NCBI GenBank assembly: GCA_040954595.2
Contig: CM082583.2
Location: 62,001 to 126,000, forward strand
From: Balanoglossus misakiensis
Taxonomy: Eukaryota > Hemichordata
Reading direction: 5' to 3'
Length of the DNA stretch: 64,000 bases
The stretch's first letter is position 1. Every line of letters begins with the position of its first letter. This document shows positions 1-9,879 of the stretch, one piece after another. The translations under genes were made by a program, and so were the position numbers. The notes under the pieces were generated by a model that searched no databases, was not told the origin of the DNA, and worked only from the letters and a program-made list of their open reading frames with translations.

Positions 1-1790
1 CCCTTGAACCTTGGACTCAAACCATTGAACCTCTGACCCATGAACTCCACCCCTTGACCCTTGAGCTCTTACCCTTGACCCCTTGACCCTCGATCTCCAA
101 CTCTTCAACTCTAACCCTTGACCCTTGAACTCTAACATTTGACCCTTGAACTCTTACCCTTGACTCTTGATCTCTAACCCTTGACCTTTGACCCTTGAAC
201 TCTAACCCTTGAACACTAACATTTGACCCTTGAACTCTTACCCTTGACATTTGATCTCTAACCCTCGACCTTTGACCCTTGAAATCTAACCCTTGACCCT
301 TGAAACTAAACTCTTGACCCTTAAACCCTAAACTTGACAACTGACCCTTAATGCTTGACCTTTAAACCCTTGACCCTAGAACCCTTGACCATTAAACTCT
401 AACCCTTGAACGCCAACTGTTGACCCATCAACTATAATCCTTGACCTTTGCCCCTTGACCCCTTGAACTCTAACCCTTGACCTTTGACCCTTGAACTCAA
501 ATCCTTGACCCTTGACCCCTCGACCATTGAACTCTAAACCTTGATCCTTGTGCTCATACCCTTGACCCTTGACCCTCGATCTCCAACTCTTGAACTCATA
601 CCCTTGACCTTTGACCCTTGAACCCAAATCATTGGCTCGTGAACTCTAACCCTTGACTGTTGAACTCAAATCCTTGACCCCTTGACCATTGAACTCTAAC
701 CCTTGATCCTTGTGCTCATACCCTTGACCCTTGACCCTCGATCTCCAACTCTTGAACTCTAACCCTTGACCATTGTACTCTAACCCTTGATCCTTGACCC
801 CTTGAACCTTGGACTCTAACCATTGAACCTCTGACCCATGAACTCCAACCCTTGACCCTTGAAACTAAACTCTTGACCCTTAAACCCTAAACTTGACAAC
901 TGACCCTTAATGCTTGACCTTTAAACCCCTGACCCTAGAACCCTTGACCATTAAACTCTAACCCTTGAATGCCAACTGTTGACCCATCAACTATAATCCT
1001 TGACCTTGACCCCTTGAACTCTAACCCTTGACCTTTGACCCTTGAACTCAAATCCTTGGCTCTTGAACTCTAACCCTTGACCGTTGAACTCAAATCCTTG
1101 ACCCTTGACCCCTCGACCATTGAACTCTAACCCTTGATCCTTGTGCTCATACCCTTGACCCTTGACCCCCTTGACCCTCGATCTCCAACTCTTGAATTCA
1201 TACCCTTGACCTTTGACCCTTGAACTCAAATCATTGGCTCGTGAACTCTAACCCTTGACCGTTGAACTCAAATCCTTGACCCTTGACCCCTTGACCATTG
1301 AACTCTTACCCTTGATCCTTGTGCTCATACCCTTGACCCCCTTGACCCTCGATCTCCAACTCTTGAACTCTAACCCTTGACCTTTGACCATTGAACTCTA
1401 ACCCTTGATCTTTGACCCCTTGAACCTTGGACTCTAACCATTGAATGTTTGACCCATGAACTCTAACCCTTGACCCTTGAGCTCTTACCCTTGACCCTCG
1501 ATCTCCAACTCTTGAACTCTAACCCTTGACCCCTTGAACCTTGGACTCTAACCATTGAACCTTTGACCCATGAACTCCAACCCTTGACCCTTTGACCCTC
1601 GATCTCCAACTCTTCAACTTAACCCTTGAACTTTGACCCTTGAACGCTAACCCTTGACCCTTGAACTCTTACCCTTGACTCTTGATCTCCAACCCTTGAC
1701 CTTAGACCCTTGAACTCTAATTCTTGACCCTTGATCTCCAACCCTTGACCTTAGACCCTTGAACTCTAACCCTTGACCCTTGAACTCTCT
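1..1790. repeat. Degenerate CCCTTGA minisatellite
   Basis: Built almost entirely from variants of CCCTTGAACTCTAA and CCCTTGACC, so the basic repeat is a 6-8 bp CCCTTGA-like word with spacers. Longer blocks recur: the segment beginning TGAAACTAAACTC at 301 returns at 860, and the block with CAACTGTTGACCCATC near 410 returns near 970. This gives a higher-order period of about 559 bp. It ends in a pyrimidine-rich tract (about 1784-1838, CTCTCTTCTCC). Open frames through it on the minus strand only translate the repeat (GQGSRVK-like) and are not genes. It continues off the left edge. Confidence 0.93.
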
Positions 1791-1894
1791 CTTCTCCTCC
1801 CCCTCTCTCCATCCCATTCTCTCTCTGCATCACTCTCTAATAATAAATGTTAAAATGTTACAGAAAACCATAGAAATTGGGGTTATAGGCTTAC

Positions 1895-2014
1895 GGTCAG
1901 TGCATGTGTCACCAGTAGAGCAGTTGAAACAATAACATGTAAACTGTGTACAGGAACCCGGTACTTGCGAGCAAATTCCACTGTTTAGGCAAGGAGAGGG
2001 TACACACTGGTTGT
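1895..2014 (-). CDS. EGF-like exon outside the array (8 cysteines)
   Basis: One complete EGF-like module in one exon, spaced C-x4-C-x5-C-x6-C-x4-C-x-C-x2-C-x5-C and starting NQCVPSPCLNSG. The donor GTAAGC follows a one-base overhang (phase 1). Two acceptors are possible. TATACAG at 2026 gives a 131-bp exon out of register. The AACCAG at 2015 gives 120 bp, two bases before the first codon, and restores the phase 1-1 symmetry of the other exons. The two AGs result from a tandem ACAACCAG/TCAACCAG duplication, so the downstream site is probably used or the exon is impaired. In coding order it follows E8 of unit 1; it lies where E9 would be in a full unit but is not a copy of E9. Confidence 0.75.
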
Positions 2015-2538
2015 CTGGTTGATTCCTGTATAGACAAAAAGAAAGAATATTGAGCAGGAAAACATCACTATAGGCTCAAAGCACTGAAACACACAGACAC
2101 ACAAATTCACTGATAAAGGCCCATCAACATAAATGGGATGTGAACATCCACACCATTGCCGGTTTCCTGTATGGGTTGTTGAGAAAGTTGAGAACTTCTG
2201 AACATTATTTTGAAAAAGCAGGTGTTAAAATCTACAGAAAATCACTAGAACAGTGCAGTCAAGGTATCGTCAAAATTACAGAATCTACAAACTACACTCA
2301 GCAGTCGTGTACATGTATACCTGACAACAACCAAAGGGCTGTTTTGAAAAACCAAATGCTGTGAAATCCTTTAGAGTGCGACAAGAAACCACAGTTGCAA
2401 CCGAAAACGAAAATAGTGATAACATTAAGCTAGCCCAAAGTTTGAGTTACCAGGGCTTTAATATGTGTACCATATTTATATTATATAATACATAACAAGT
2501 GTTTTGCATTGAATAAAATAATATTGGTTTATACTTAT
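2015..2538. other. Intron carrying the left edge of the array
   Basis: No gene seen. Similarity to the other units starts at about 2253 (GTGCAGTCAAG, compared with 19655, 36605 and 51462). Sequence 2015-2252 is unique in the window, so the 3-prime boundary of the duplication falls inside this intron. Confidence 0.7.
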
Positions 2539-2660
2539 GCATTGTACATGTGGCACCAGTGAAGCATTCGGCACACATACAGTCAAACTGGAAACAGCCG
2601 TCTCACGCAACGCATGTGCCACCACATTTTGACAAGGCATAGAGTATAACTGATCAATGG
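2539..2660 (-). pseudogene. E8 EGF-like exon, unit 1, doubly broken
   Basis: Same exon as 19941-20060 but with a 2-bp insertion (CA in CCACCACATTTTG, plus strand) that shifts the frame after PCQN. The splice donor changed from GCGTAAG to GCATAAG, so the GT is lost. The acceptor TTGGCAG at 2661 is intact. The first cysteine is Leu, as in all copies. Confidence 0.85.
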
Positions 2661-3054
2661 CTGCCAAAACAAAAATGAAAGTATCAATGACCTGCTTGTC
2701 AAAAACTTGTACATGTACTTGTGATGTTCATTTTGTTTAAATTATATAAGTGAGCAATGTCTTCATTCCTTATTTCAAACCTGTACATTTAAAATAACAT
2801 AATGATGCTAGGATTTTTCTGTAAGAATCTTGAAAAATTAAAAAATATGCCATCAACATGATACAGAAGGCTTTCCTTTTTAACGTGCACCTCACACTCA
2901 ATTTTGACCCTACATCAGCAAATTTTGAAAGGATGAAACTTTGTAAAGCTTCCACCCCATTTATTGGTGTACGGGTCCATCTATCACATTGAGAATACCA
3001 AAAATGAGGGTTTATATACCACGCTGTGTCATAAAACAGTTGAATTCGACACAC

Positions 3055-3773
3055 CTACGGCACAGATGGCCCCCGTCCAACACTACTGGCAGTAACAGGT
3101 GTAGTCAGTATAAGAATTTGGTGTTTGGGAACAATAGCCTCCATTTTGACACAGATTCTGATCACATGGGTTAAAGCCCCAGTATTTCTCGTGTTTATCC
3201 ATTTTTCATCATCGAAAAATGCCCGTTTTTCCTGTACATTCATCATGGAATACTACATAATGAAGATAGAAGAAAGGTTTGGGCAACTATAGCTACGTGA
3301 AAGCTGTAAATATTGCCCGTAACACTTGAAATGATGCGCGGGTTTGTTTACAACGGAAATGTTGTACATGTCGATCAGCAAACGTGCCACTTTGACATTT
3401 GATGGTCAGACCATTTTCGGATTTGATCTGGTTCCAACGACTGATTTCTCCCATAAAGTTATCTTCCCAAAATTTCGCCGAATTAGTGCGCATTTCTTCG
3501 CTGAGTCGCTTGATTTGGGGCGACCAAACCTCTTCCGCATAGATTCACATTTGAGTGCGCATGCGCACTAGTCACGTGTGTCAACAGAGCCTGACTTTCT
3601 GTCCGGACAGAAAGTCATTCTTCACCCGTTATATTGTAAATTGTATGAGTTTATGAGCAGAGCTGGGGATGATGACTGTTCGATTTAGTATCAATTATCA
3701 TCTACTTTTATAAATTATAGATGCCGTTTCAAACAAAATTTTGCCCCTACGAGAAATACTGAGGCTTTAATGA
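3055..3773 (-). pseudogene. E7 EGF-like exon, unit 1, split by TTAA element
   Basis: The exon is interrupted two codons after its acceptor (CTGATAG at 3774) by a 592-bp element flanked by TTAA. The rest (3055-3174) encodes CQNGGYC and CWTGAIC blocks. As in every unit, an in-frame TAG sits between the cysteines of the CYCQ-stop-CWTG segment, and the fourth framework cysteine is Tyr. The uninterrupted form is at 20454-20576. Confidence 0.85.
3175..3766. mobile_element. 592-bp TTAA-flanked non-autonomous element
   Basis: Present only in unit 1; units 2-4 have the empty site GGGTTAATGAC. Ends are inverted: AGCCCCAGTATTTCTCGT on the left and AGCCTCAGTATTTCTCGT on the other strand at the right, each bordered by TTAA (3171-3174 and 3767-3770). 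TTAA duplication is typical of piggyBac and Kolobok superfamilies; no transposase is present. It contains two perfect palindromes: 3554-3569 (AGTGCGCATGCGCACT) and 3593-3616 (24 bp, centre GTCCGGAC). Confidence 0.88.
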
Positions 3774-4177
3774 CTATCAGAAAAAAATGGTTTAAAAAAC
3801 ATGAAATGCAGATGGCTATACCTCAACTTAAGATGATTCCTGCACCACAACAAAATCCTTTGACACAAGCATTATACTGGAACCATACCCAGAACACGCA
3901 TTAAGTATATGATGAAGGGACAATGTCTCTATTTTTGGGTAATACAGTAAAACCTCTCTTTATGGACACCTCTCTAATCAGAACACCTAGTAAGATTGAT
4001 TTTTCAAGCCAAATAGTATGGATAATTAAGGACGTCCCTTTTACTTAATAAACAGATGAAATTTCTGTTTTCTTTTCTCTTGTGGGAATTTTAGAAATGA
4101 GAAGTTACCACACAATTCAATTGCCATGAAGAGAAAGTGCCCAAAAGATTGTCATTTACGGTACGTCAGAAACTTAC

Positions 4178-4300
4178 ATATTTCACAACGGTTACCCTCA
4201 TAGCAACCAGTACAGGCACAGGTATATGCCGTGCAGGAGTTGGCCACTGCATTACATACAGCCCCGTTGAGACAGCTGTTTCGCTGGCATGGATCTTGGA
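4178..4300 (-). CDS. E6 EGF-like exon, unit 1
   Basis: An intact single-exon EGF-like module, 41 codons, with all eight cysteines spaced C-x4-C-x5-C-x6-C-x4-C-x-C-x2-C-x5-C and an aromatic-x-G turn (GCYEGNRC) before the last one. Acceptor TTATTGCAG and donor GTAAGT are canonical, both phase 1, so the exon can be added or skipped without changing frame. EGF-like modules act in extracellular adhesion or receptor proteins; the partner is unknown. The two extra cysteines beyond the classical six suggest a fourth disulfide (inference). Confidence 0.85.
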
Positions 4301-4629
4301 CTGCAATAAAAAGTGCAACCTAATGTTATCTCAGCAATATTTACTTTCAAAATCTGTTTGATAAAAACATCATCATTACCATTACTGTAAATACTGAACG
4401 GAACTTCACTTCCAAAAACAACTTGCTCATTCTGGGACGCACTTGTGGGGCTATGAAAATAAACATGTTTTCTTTCAGTTGTACATCATTTTTGAGGTGA
4501 ACAATTCCCAAGGCCCAAGGTGTTATGCTGAAGATGAAAATATAAAGTATGACCAACAGACAATGTATTGAGACATGATTGTAAATGTTAGTTCCTGCAT
4601 GACAAAACGTTTGTTTTAATGAGTTTTAC

Positions 4630-4746
4630 ACTGGCTGCAGTGTGTGCCGGTGAAACATCCTGGACAAGTACACTCATAAGTTGTACACGACAGCCGAGTA
4701 CACTGCCCATTGTTCAGGCATGGACTTGGCCTACATGGAGTTTGTT
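4630..4746 (-). CDS. E5 EGF-like exon, unit 1
   Basis: Intact, 39 codons, phase 1-1. Motifs CRPSPCLNNGQC and CPGCFTGTHC are visible. The third inter-cysteine loop is four residues instead of six, the short form of this EGF variant. Acceptor TTGAAACAG, donor GTAAAA (weaker than its neighbours). Confidence 0.83.
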
Positions 4747-5062
4747 CTGTTTCAATGGAATGAAAAAAAATAAATAGTAGTGACATAAGTTTTTAGGGTA
4801 TGACCATTTCCTTAATTCCTACAGCTGTGGTTCTATCGGGTTCTCCTATAACTAAGCCTCCTTAATGTATAACTGAACAATAAGAATTACTTATTATACT
4901 TTTGGGAGTTTAGGACTGTGGTAATTGCAAAAAAGACTCAATTCCTGAAAGTGCCTATTTGGTTTGTCACATCCTAAATATACAGGTAATTTCATAGCTG
5001 CCAGCTATGACAAATATACCGGTATGAGGGGGGAAAAACAGTTCCTCGTCTGATAAATTTAC

Positions 5063-5185
5063 CTTGGTCACAGGTGATTCCAATGAAACAGCCTTGACAG
5101 CGACAGGTAAACGCACTGCACGATCCACTGATTGGCTCACAGATACCGTTGTTCATGCACGGATTGGGAGAACATTGATCGAGTC
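5063..5185 (-). CDS. E4 EGF-like exon, unit 1
   Basis: Intact 41-codon module starting GLDQCSPNPCMNNGIC, eight cysteines, acceptor CCCCCAG and donor GTAAAT, phase 1-1. Unit 1 has CFIGITC where units 2-4 have CIIGITC. Confidence 0.86.
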
Positions 5186-5663
5186 CTGGGGGTTGCATGT
5201 AAATCAACCAACAATTGCATATTAACATCACAAGTCATTTCACTATTTTTTCATTCCAAACTTAAAAGATTGCTTGTAACTTGCTGAACAAATATTCATA
5301 TGGACAGACTATTCTAGCTTGGAACAGGCAAAATCAAGGGTGCCCTGACGCCCAACTTTTAAGAGCAGTTCATTTACTGAAACTGCCAGCACCCAATATT
5401 ATCCCACATGTAATCAATATGTGGAAATCAAATACATCTGTAACAGTTTTAATTTACCATGTGGGTATTTGCATGGAGGGCCATGGTATTTGTTACCTAC
5501 TGATAAAATACCCTTCAAAACAATATCCTCATTTCTTCAGAAGTTTGGCAACAAGACCAATAAAGTTTCACATCAAAATTTACAATGTATAAATAAGCTT
5601 AAAAGATCTACGGAATGAAGATTGCTTGTTTGTTTGCAGGGTGTCTTGAAAGTATATACTCAC
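5186..5663. other. Intron between E4 and E3
   Basis: About 480 bp of AT-rich intron. Open frames on the plus strand here (for example 5281-5592) are conserved only because the whole unit is duplicated. No domain, Kozak context or splice logic was seen. Confidence 0.6.
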
Positions 5664-6672
5664 TTGTTTGACCATGGACCCTAGAGAAAGAAGGACGCGC
5701 AATTCCAGTTTTTTCTTGAAATGATGTTCTTTTGCATACATTATTTCCAGATAAATCCCAATAATCCAATTTGCAAATAAACTGTGTATAAACTAACGCA
5801 AAGTCTCGTGTTTTGCGTGAAGTTATCACAACACCTCAGAACATCTCGCAGAAGACGAGAAAACTGCAACGTGGTTGAACGCAGCGATTATTTATGGAAC
5901 ACATCTGGACAAGTTAAACAGGAATTTGAATCTGAGTCTGACAGCGTCCAAAACAAGCATCTTTTGTCTAACAGTCCGGGTATTTCACAAGGCTGTGAGC
6001 TAACCGTACCGAGGGTTGCCTGGCGGCCATAGCGCACACATGATAATCCACCCAGTTTGTTTACAAATTGTTTTCGTGAAATCTGTTTTATTGTTCACGC
6101 ACTGCGAAATAAAATGCCCCTAAACCACAATTTTTATTTCAATGCTTCACGCATACATAAAATTTTTACGAAAAGTGTCAGCGTTACTAAGAAATATGAG
6201 TGCCCAGTCGGACATGCAAAAAACATGGATGATTTGTTTACAATTTTTAAATGAAGCTTGTGGCACTAGAAATGACCGTTCAACCGACAGACGAACACCA
6301 AACCATAATAATTATCACAGACATCGTAATACTTTTAGAATTTTAGAAAAACACGCAGTGGCTGCTGAAATGCAGGAGTGCCAGTTTGGTGGCAAGTTTT
6401 CGCATCACTGGTGGGGTCGACACGTGCCGAAGTAAGGAAGTCATTGTCCAACTGTCCTGGGTGTTAATTATATGCAAAAAAACATCATCATACAGATAAT
6501 CCCCAAACCCTTTGATCTTTGCCGCAGTTGCTCGTCCTTCTTTCTCTAGGGTCTATGGTTTGACAGATGTCACCTGTGTAAGAGTTCACATACTGGCATG
6601 AATAGAAATTGCACGATGTTTGCTGGCAAAATCCACCATTCATACATGGGTTGGGATCACAGGGGTTTTGCA
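5664..6672 (-). pseudogene. E3 EGF-like exon, unit 1, split by 885-bp transposon
   Basis: The 5-prime part (6558-6672, acceptor TTTCCAG) encodes VQNPCDPNPCMNGGFC to GDICQ. The last two exon bases and a GTGAGT donor (5664-5665) lie on the far side of the element. Reading through instead runs into the transposon end and stops after 22 further codons. Unit 1 has also lost the sixth cysteine (CQY instead of CQC), and the seventh is Ser here. Confidence 0.85.
5673..6557. mobile_element. 885-bp TIR element inside E3, unit 1
   Basis: Ends are inverted copies of CATRGACCCTAGAGAAAG, extending through AAGGACG. They are bordered by the 7-bp direct repeat GTTTGAC (5666-5672 and 6558-6564, plus strand). 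The element sits in exactly the same exon position in all four units, so it arrived before the amplification. No transposase motif was found in its open frames; it is a non-autonomous DNA transposon of unassigned superfamily. Confidence 0.82.
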
Positions 6673-7226
6673 CTGGAAATTAAGAAAGGACGCCATTTTA
6701 TTCCTTGCTACTCATTCTACAGTACAGATATGGCAAAAACCTTGCAGAATTATGGCAAGGGTGTGCGGAGTGATTGTGCCTACAACTTATATTAGGCTGG
6801 TATCAAGTTGTTCACACCTCCATAGATCATGTGGCAGTGACTGTGAGGCAAGGGCTTCCCTTCATGAAATCAAAGACCTGTGTACTGGAGGAGGGTTCCT
6901 TGCAAATGCTTGACTTGACTTCAAGCACACCTGTAGACTCATATGTAAATTTACACTATCTGGCCTGGAGTGAGAATTTCCATAGTGGATGTGTGTTGAC
7001 AAAAGGCAGTAAAATTGGCCAGTCGCGCATAATGTTTCTTGAACCAAGACAATCAAGACATTATGCGCCACGAAAGTGATTTTGATTGGAAAGAGTGTAA
7101 TCTTGCATTCGATGTCAAGAACTCTCCAAGCTCTGCTGTGTAGATGGCTACACCTATGCTCAGGAAACATGCAGTATTTGAATGCATCAGAGACAAAAGG
7201 TAAAAGAGACTGCGCTGTATACTTAC
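6673..7226. other. Intron between E3 and E2 with hairpin
   Basis: No gene. Perfect 11-bp inverted arms GCGCATAATGT (7025-7035) and ACATTATGCGC (7058-7068) can form a stem with partial inner pairing. The hairpin is in all units and lies about 40 bp from the site where unit 3 is deleted and unit 4 carries an insertion. Confidence 0.6.
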
Positions 7227-7349
7227 ATATCTCACACCTATCACCTTTGTAGCAACCAGTACATATGCAGGTGAGATCAAAGCAGGAATTTCGAGCCGGT
7301 TGACAGAAGCCAACATTCTGGCACGGATTTGGTTGACACTGGTTGAGTC
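7227..7349 (-). CDS. E2 EGF-like exon, unit 1
   Basis: Intact, 41 codons, eight cysteines, beginning GLNQCQPNPC. Acceptor CCTTGCAG, donor GTAAGT, phase 1-1. Unit 1 reads CQNVGFC where units 2 and 4 keep the usual CQNGGFC. The copy in unit 3 is deleted. Confidence 0.86.
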
Positions 7350-7647
7350 CTGCAAGGAAAAGGGTCAAATTTTCCATGATCATCAATGTCACGTGATTAT
7401 GAATGTATGTAAGTGGCTGAGTTTCCTTCAAAAATTGTGATGTGACAAACCGACAAATTAGCATATTAGCATAATCAGAATAAATAAAAAAAATGCACAG
7501 GTATTTTAAAAGAACAAAACTTTCGAAACGGAATAGAGCTAAGCTGCTATCCCTTTCTATTTTTGTGTTTGTACAACATCAGTGAAGTTTAAATCATAAT
7601 AAAAAAATGATAATTATCATTATTAACTGCTACAGATTCAAACTTAC

Positions 7648-7761
7648 TTGTCTCACAACTGGTTCCCTAGTAACACTCTGTGCACATGCAAATTGTGGCA
7701 GTACAAGAATTTACCTGTTGTTGGCAGGTACCTCCATTGAGACAAGGACTTCATAAGTTGT
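7648..7761 (-). pseudogene. E1 EGF-like exon, unit 1, two stops
   Basis: Splice sites are good (TTTTCAG and GTAAGT, phase 1-1, 114 bp) and the frame shows SPCLNGGTC and CMCTECY. A TGA occupies the first-cysteine position, and a TAG stands in the CY-stop-GTSC turn. Both stops are also in units 2 and 4, so they predate the duplication. Confidence 0.85.
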
Positions 7762-7800
7762 CTGAAAACACCAGTTTGCCCAATTTTCACTAATGTATAG

Positions 7801-8466
7801 GAATACATGAGAAGTCGGCCAGATTAGAAGTCGGCCAGTACGCGCGCATGAGAAGTCGGTCAGTATGAGAAGTCGGCCAGTTGTTGAACTTGTACCCGAA
7901 TAGTGCAGTAATGACCCAGATTACTTATAACAACACTTAATAAAATATAATTGCACTAAATATTTTCATTTGGACGGATTTCCCAAATTCTTGACAACAC
8001 AATGACGTCATTTCAAATAATGGCATCTGGCATCCGTACCGGTTCCCCAGCCTCGTATCCGCGTAAGGAGCTTAGGTTGTTCGCCAAATTCCTGTGACAT
8101 TTCTGATTAAAGGGAGTTGTTTCAAAGCCTACTAAAATACATAGAAGATGTATGTGTATATTCATACTTTCTGAGACAACACCAAACAAACAAACCAACA
8201 AACGTGACAAGGAACAGACTACTGGCGCAGCTCAAGAAGTGCAGGTGACTGATGTTGACGTACCCCGGTGACGTACATGAAAAGTGAACAGACAGTTTTA
8301 AAATTCATCGGCTATTTGTACAAATATCTCAGCTCCTGTACATCAAGGAAACATTTCGTAGTGAAACAGTTATATATAACACAAAGTACCAGGGTTCTCT
8401 CCCACAGGCCGACTTCTCGTACTGGCCGAGACCGACTTCTCATACTGGTTGACTTCTCAGGACACC
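7801..8466. mobile_element. 666-bp element with iterated ends, unit 1
   Basis: Flanked by the perfect 8-bp direct repeat ATGTATAG (7793-7800 and 8467-8474). The left end carries four iterations of GAGAAGTCGGCCAGT-like words (7809-7879). The right end carries the same word inverted (about 8406-8461: GCCGACTTCTC). An 8-bp duplication and short repeated subterminal motifs are typical of hAT-like non-autonomous elements (family knowledge); the outermost bases pair poorly. Confidence 0.72.
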
Positions 8467-8577
8467 ATGTATAGCTAGCTGTTGAACTCAAAAAATATGT
8501 AAAACTACAAGTGATGTAAACAACTTGTGGAACCATGTTCAAATCGAGACAAGAAGAAAAGGGATTTCAAGACTTAC

Positions 8578-8674
8578 CTCCTTCAGCACTTTACTGCCCT
8601 GTAGCGCACTGTGTGACACTTGTAGTTGTGCATTCATAACCAGAAGGACGTGGCCGAACCTAGCGAGTATGAAC
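8578..8674 (-). pseudogene. G5 GCC2/GCC3-like exon, unit 1, stop and lost frame
   Basis: A cysteine-rich segment reading PSGYECTTTSVTQC then ATGQ-stop-SAEG, the pattern of the GCC2/GCC3 (ephrin-receptor-like) repeat in which Tyr normally follows GQ; here the codon is TAA. Donor GTAAGT is intact. Neither candidate acceptor (CTATCAC side or CTAGCG side) gives phase 1-1 symmetry, so the 5-prime border is uncertain. The same lesion is in all four units. Confidence 0.65.
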
Positions 8675-8910
8675 CTATCACAGAAAAAATTCAAAGAATG
8701 ATTTTTACCACCATGGTTTGGTCCAACGATCCCTTATTAGAGAGATGTCCGTAATCACAGGTTTAACTGTACAATACCTCTTCAGTGGAATCATTGTGTT
8801 TTTCAAAGTGCATCACAATATCATCTCCAATAAGCATAACAGTTTAATTTTCTGTGTATGCCATGCTATAACACAGGGAAGTCACAAGAGTGATTTGCAG
8901 CCCAACTTAC

Positions 8911-9108
8911 CAGTAACTGTTGAACAATCCACTACGGGTGACATGGTTGGACACTTGGATCCCACTGGACAAGGCGTGCATGTGCCGTCGCCTTCCATAG
9001 CATATTCACCATTGCCACAGTCGAGCGGATCTTACATTGGATCTGAACACGATTTTCCAGCAGGGCACAGAAGACAGGATGTGCGTGCAGGCTCCTCACT
9101 TATTTCAT
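8911..9108 (-). pseudogene. G4 GCC2/GCC3-like exon, unit 1, in-frame TAA
   Basis: A 198-bp exon, acceptor TTTAATCAG, donor GTAAGT, phase 1-1. Two repeats of C-x2-C-P-x-G type are visible: CLLCPAGKSC and CTPCPVGSKC. The codon after SDPM is TAA, and the frame is clearly the right one on both sides (DPLDCGNGEY follows). This stop is in all four units. GCC2/GCC3 repeats are extracellular cysteine-rich modules often found beside EGF domains. Confidence 0.8.
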
Positions 9109-9354
9109 CTGATTAAAGAAAATGAGGTTTTTAGTGATGTATTTGTGATACAGTGTCATTTAAAATAACAAATTACTTGAGATGATTCACTTCATAATTC
9201 TGAGACAAGTATACAGGCATGTAGAAAATTCTTTGGAGGACATTAAACGTCATTTCTAATCAACCATTTTCTGAATATCATAAGACTCTGCGAGATCTCA
9301 CATGGCTAACCAGGTCTCGCAAGATCTCGCACTGAGTTGATAATCTGTTGTAAA

Positions 9355-9386
9355 CACATACATACATACACACACACACACACATA
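9355..9386. repeat. CATA/CA microsatellite
   Basis: (CATA)n followed by (CA)n. The length differs between units (longer in unit 1 than at 26331, 42141 and 60479). A second ACATACATGCATACAC tract follows at about 9420. Confidence 0.85.
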
Positions 9387-9491
9387 CCCCCAGTCGCACT
9401 GACTTGAAAATCTGTTGTAAACACATACATGCATACACACATACCCCTCAGTTTCATCACACAGCAAACTGAACAAGTACCACAATCTTAC

Positions 9492-9620
9492 CATTTGTAC
9501 ATCTGGTACAGTTTGTTGCACCAGCCAATGACACGTAACCCTTGGTACACTTGAATTGCGATGCACTGGGATCTATGCAGGCGTACCCTTGCTCACAAAT
9601 AGTACAATGTTCAGCACCAG
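9492..9620 (-). CDS. G3 GCC2/GCC3-like exon, unit 1
   Basis: The one GCC-like exon that stays open in all copies: CTICEQGYAC, CTKGYVSLAG and NCTRCTN, i.e. C-x2-C followed by an aromatic-rich stretch and a GATNCTRC end typical of GCC2/GCC3. Donor GTAAGA phase 1. The AG at 9621 gives 129 bp and phase 1-1; the AG five bases upstream would break register. Confidence 0.7.
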
Positions 9621-9879
9621 CTGATCTGTAAATCAAACAGAGAATTTACACACCAAGTTAACCTTTGAATACCACTGTAAAAATTTGGTGCAAATTTTAA
9701 TTATTTTCATAAATAGAGGTCTATTCAAATTTGGAAAAATTGTCATTTTTTCATTCATATATTATATCAGTAAATTTTAAATACAGAAATAGAAAATGAT
9801 CCCATCCTATTTTTCAGTTAGTAAATTACCTGACCTAATGTTTGATGTTGGAAATAAAGGTGGGTGGGTAGAAGTTTAC

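Noticed and set aside
17-1229. Minus-strand open frames of 80-107 codons in the first 1.3 kb
   Set aside because: They translate the CCCTTGA minisatellite (KGQGSRV-type repeats) and exist only because the repeat lacks stops in that frame.
1-1790. Telomeric repeat
   Set aside because: The repeated words are CCCTTGA-like and highly variable, not a TTAGGG-type array.
3293-3571. Overlapping frames inside the 592-bp TTAA element as a transposase
   Set aside because: Too short (66 and 75 codons) and without any transposase motif.
5281-5592. Plus-strand 103-codon frame repeated in all four units
   Set aside because: Repetition follows from unit duplication. It lies in the intron between E4 and E3 opposite the gene strand, with no domain or splice support.
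8718-9116. Plus-strand 132-codon frame conserved in all units
   Set aside because: Largely antisense to the G4 exon; its openness reflects the composition of the cysteine-rich exon.
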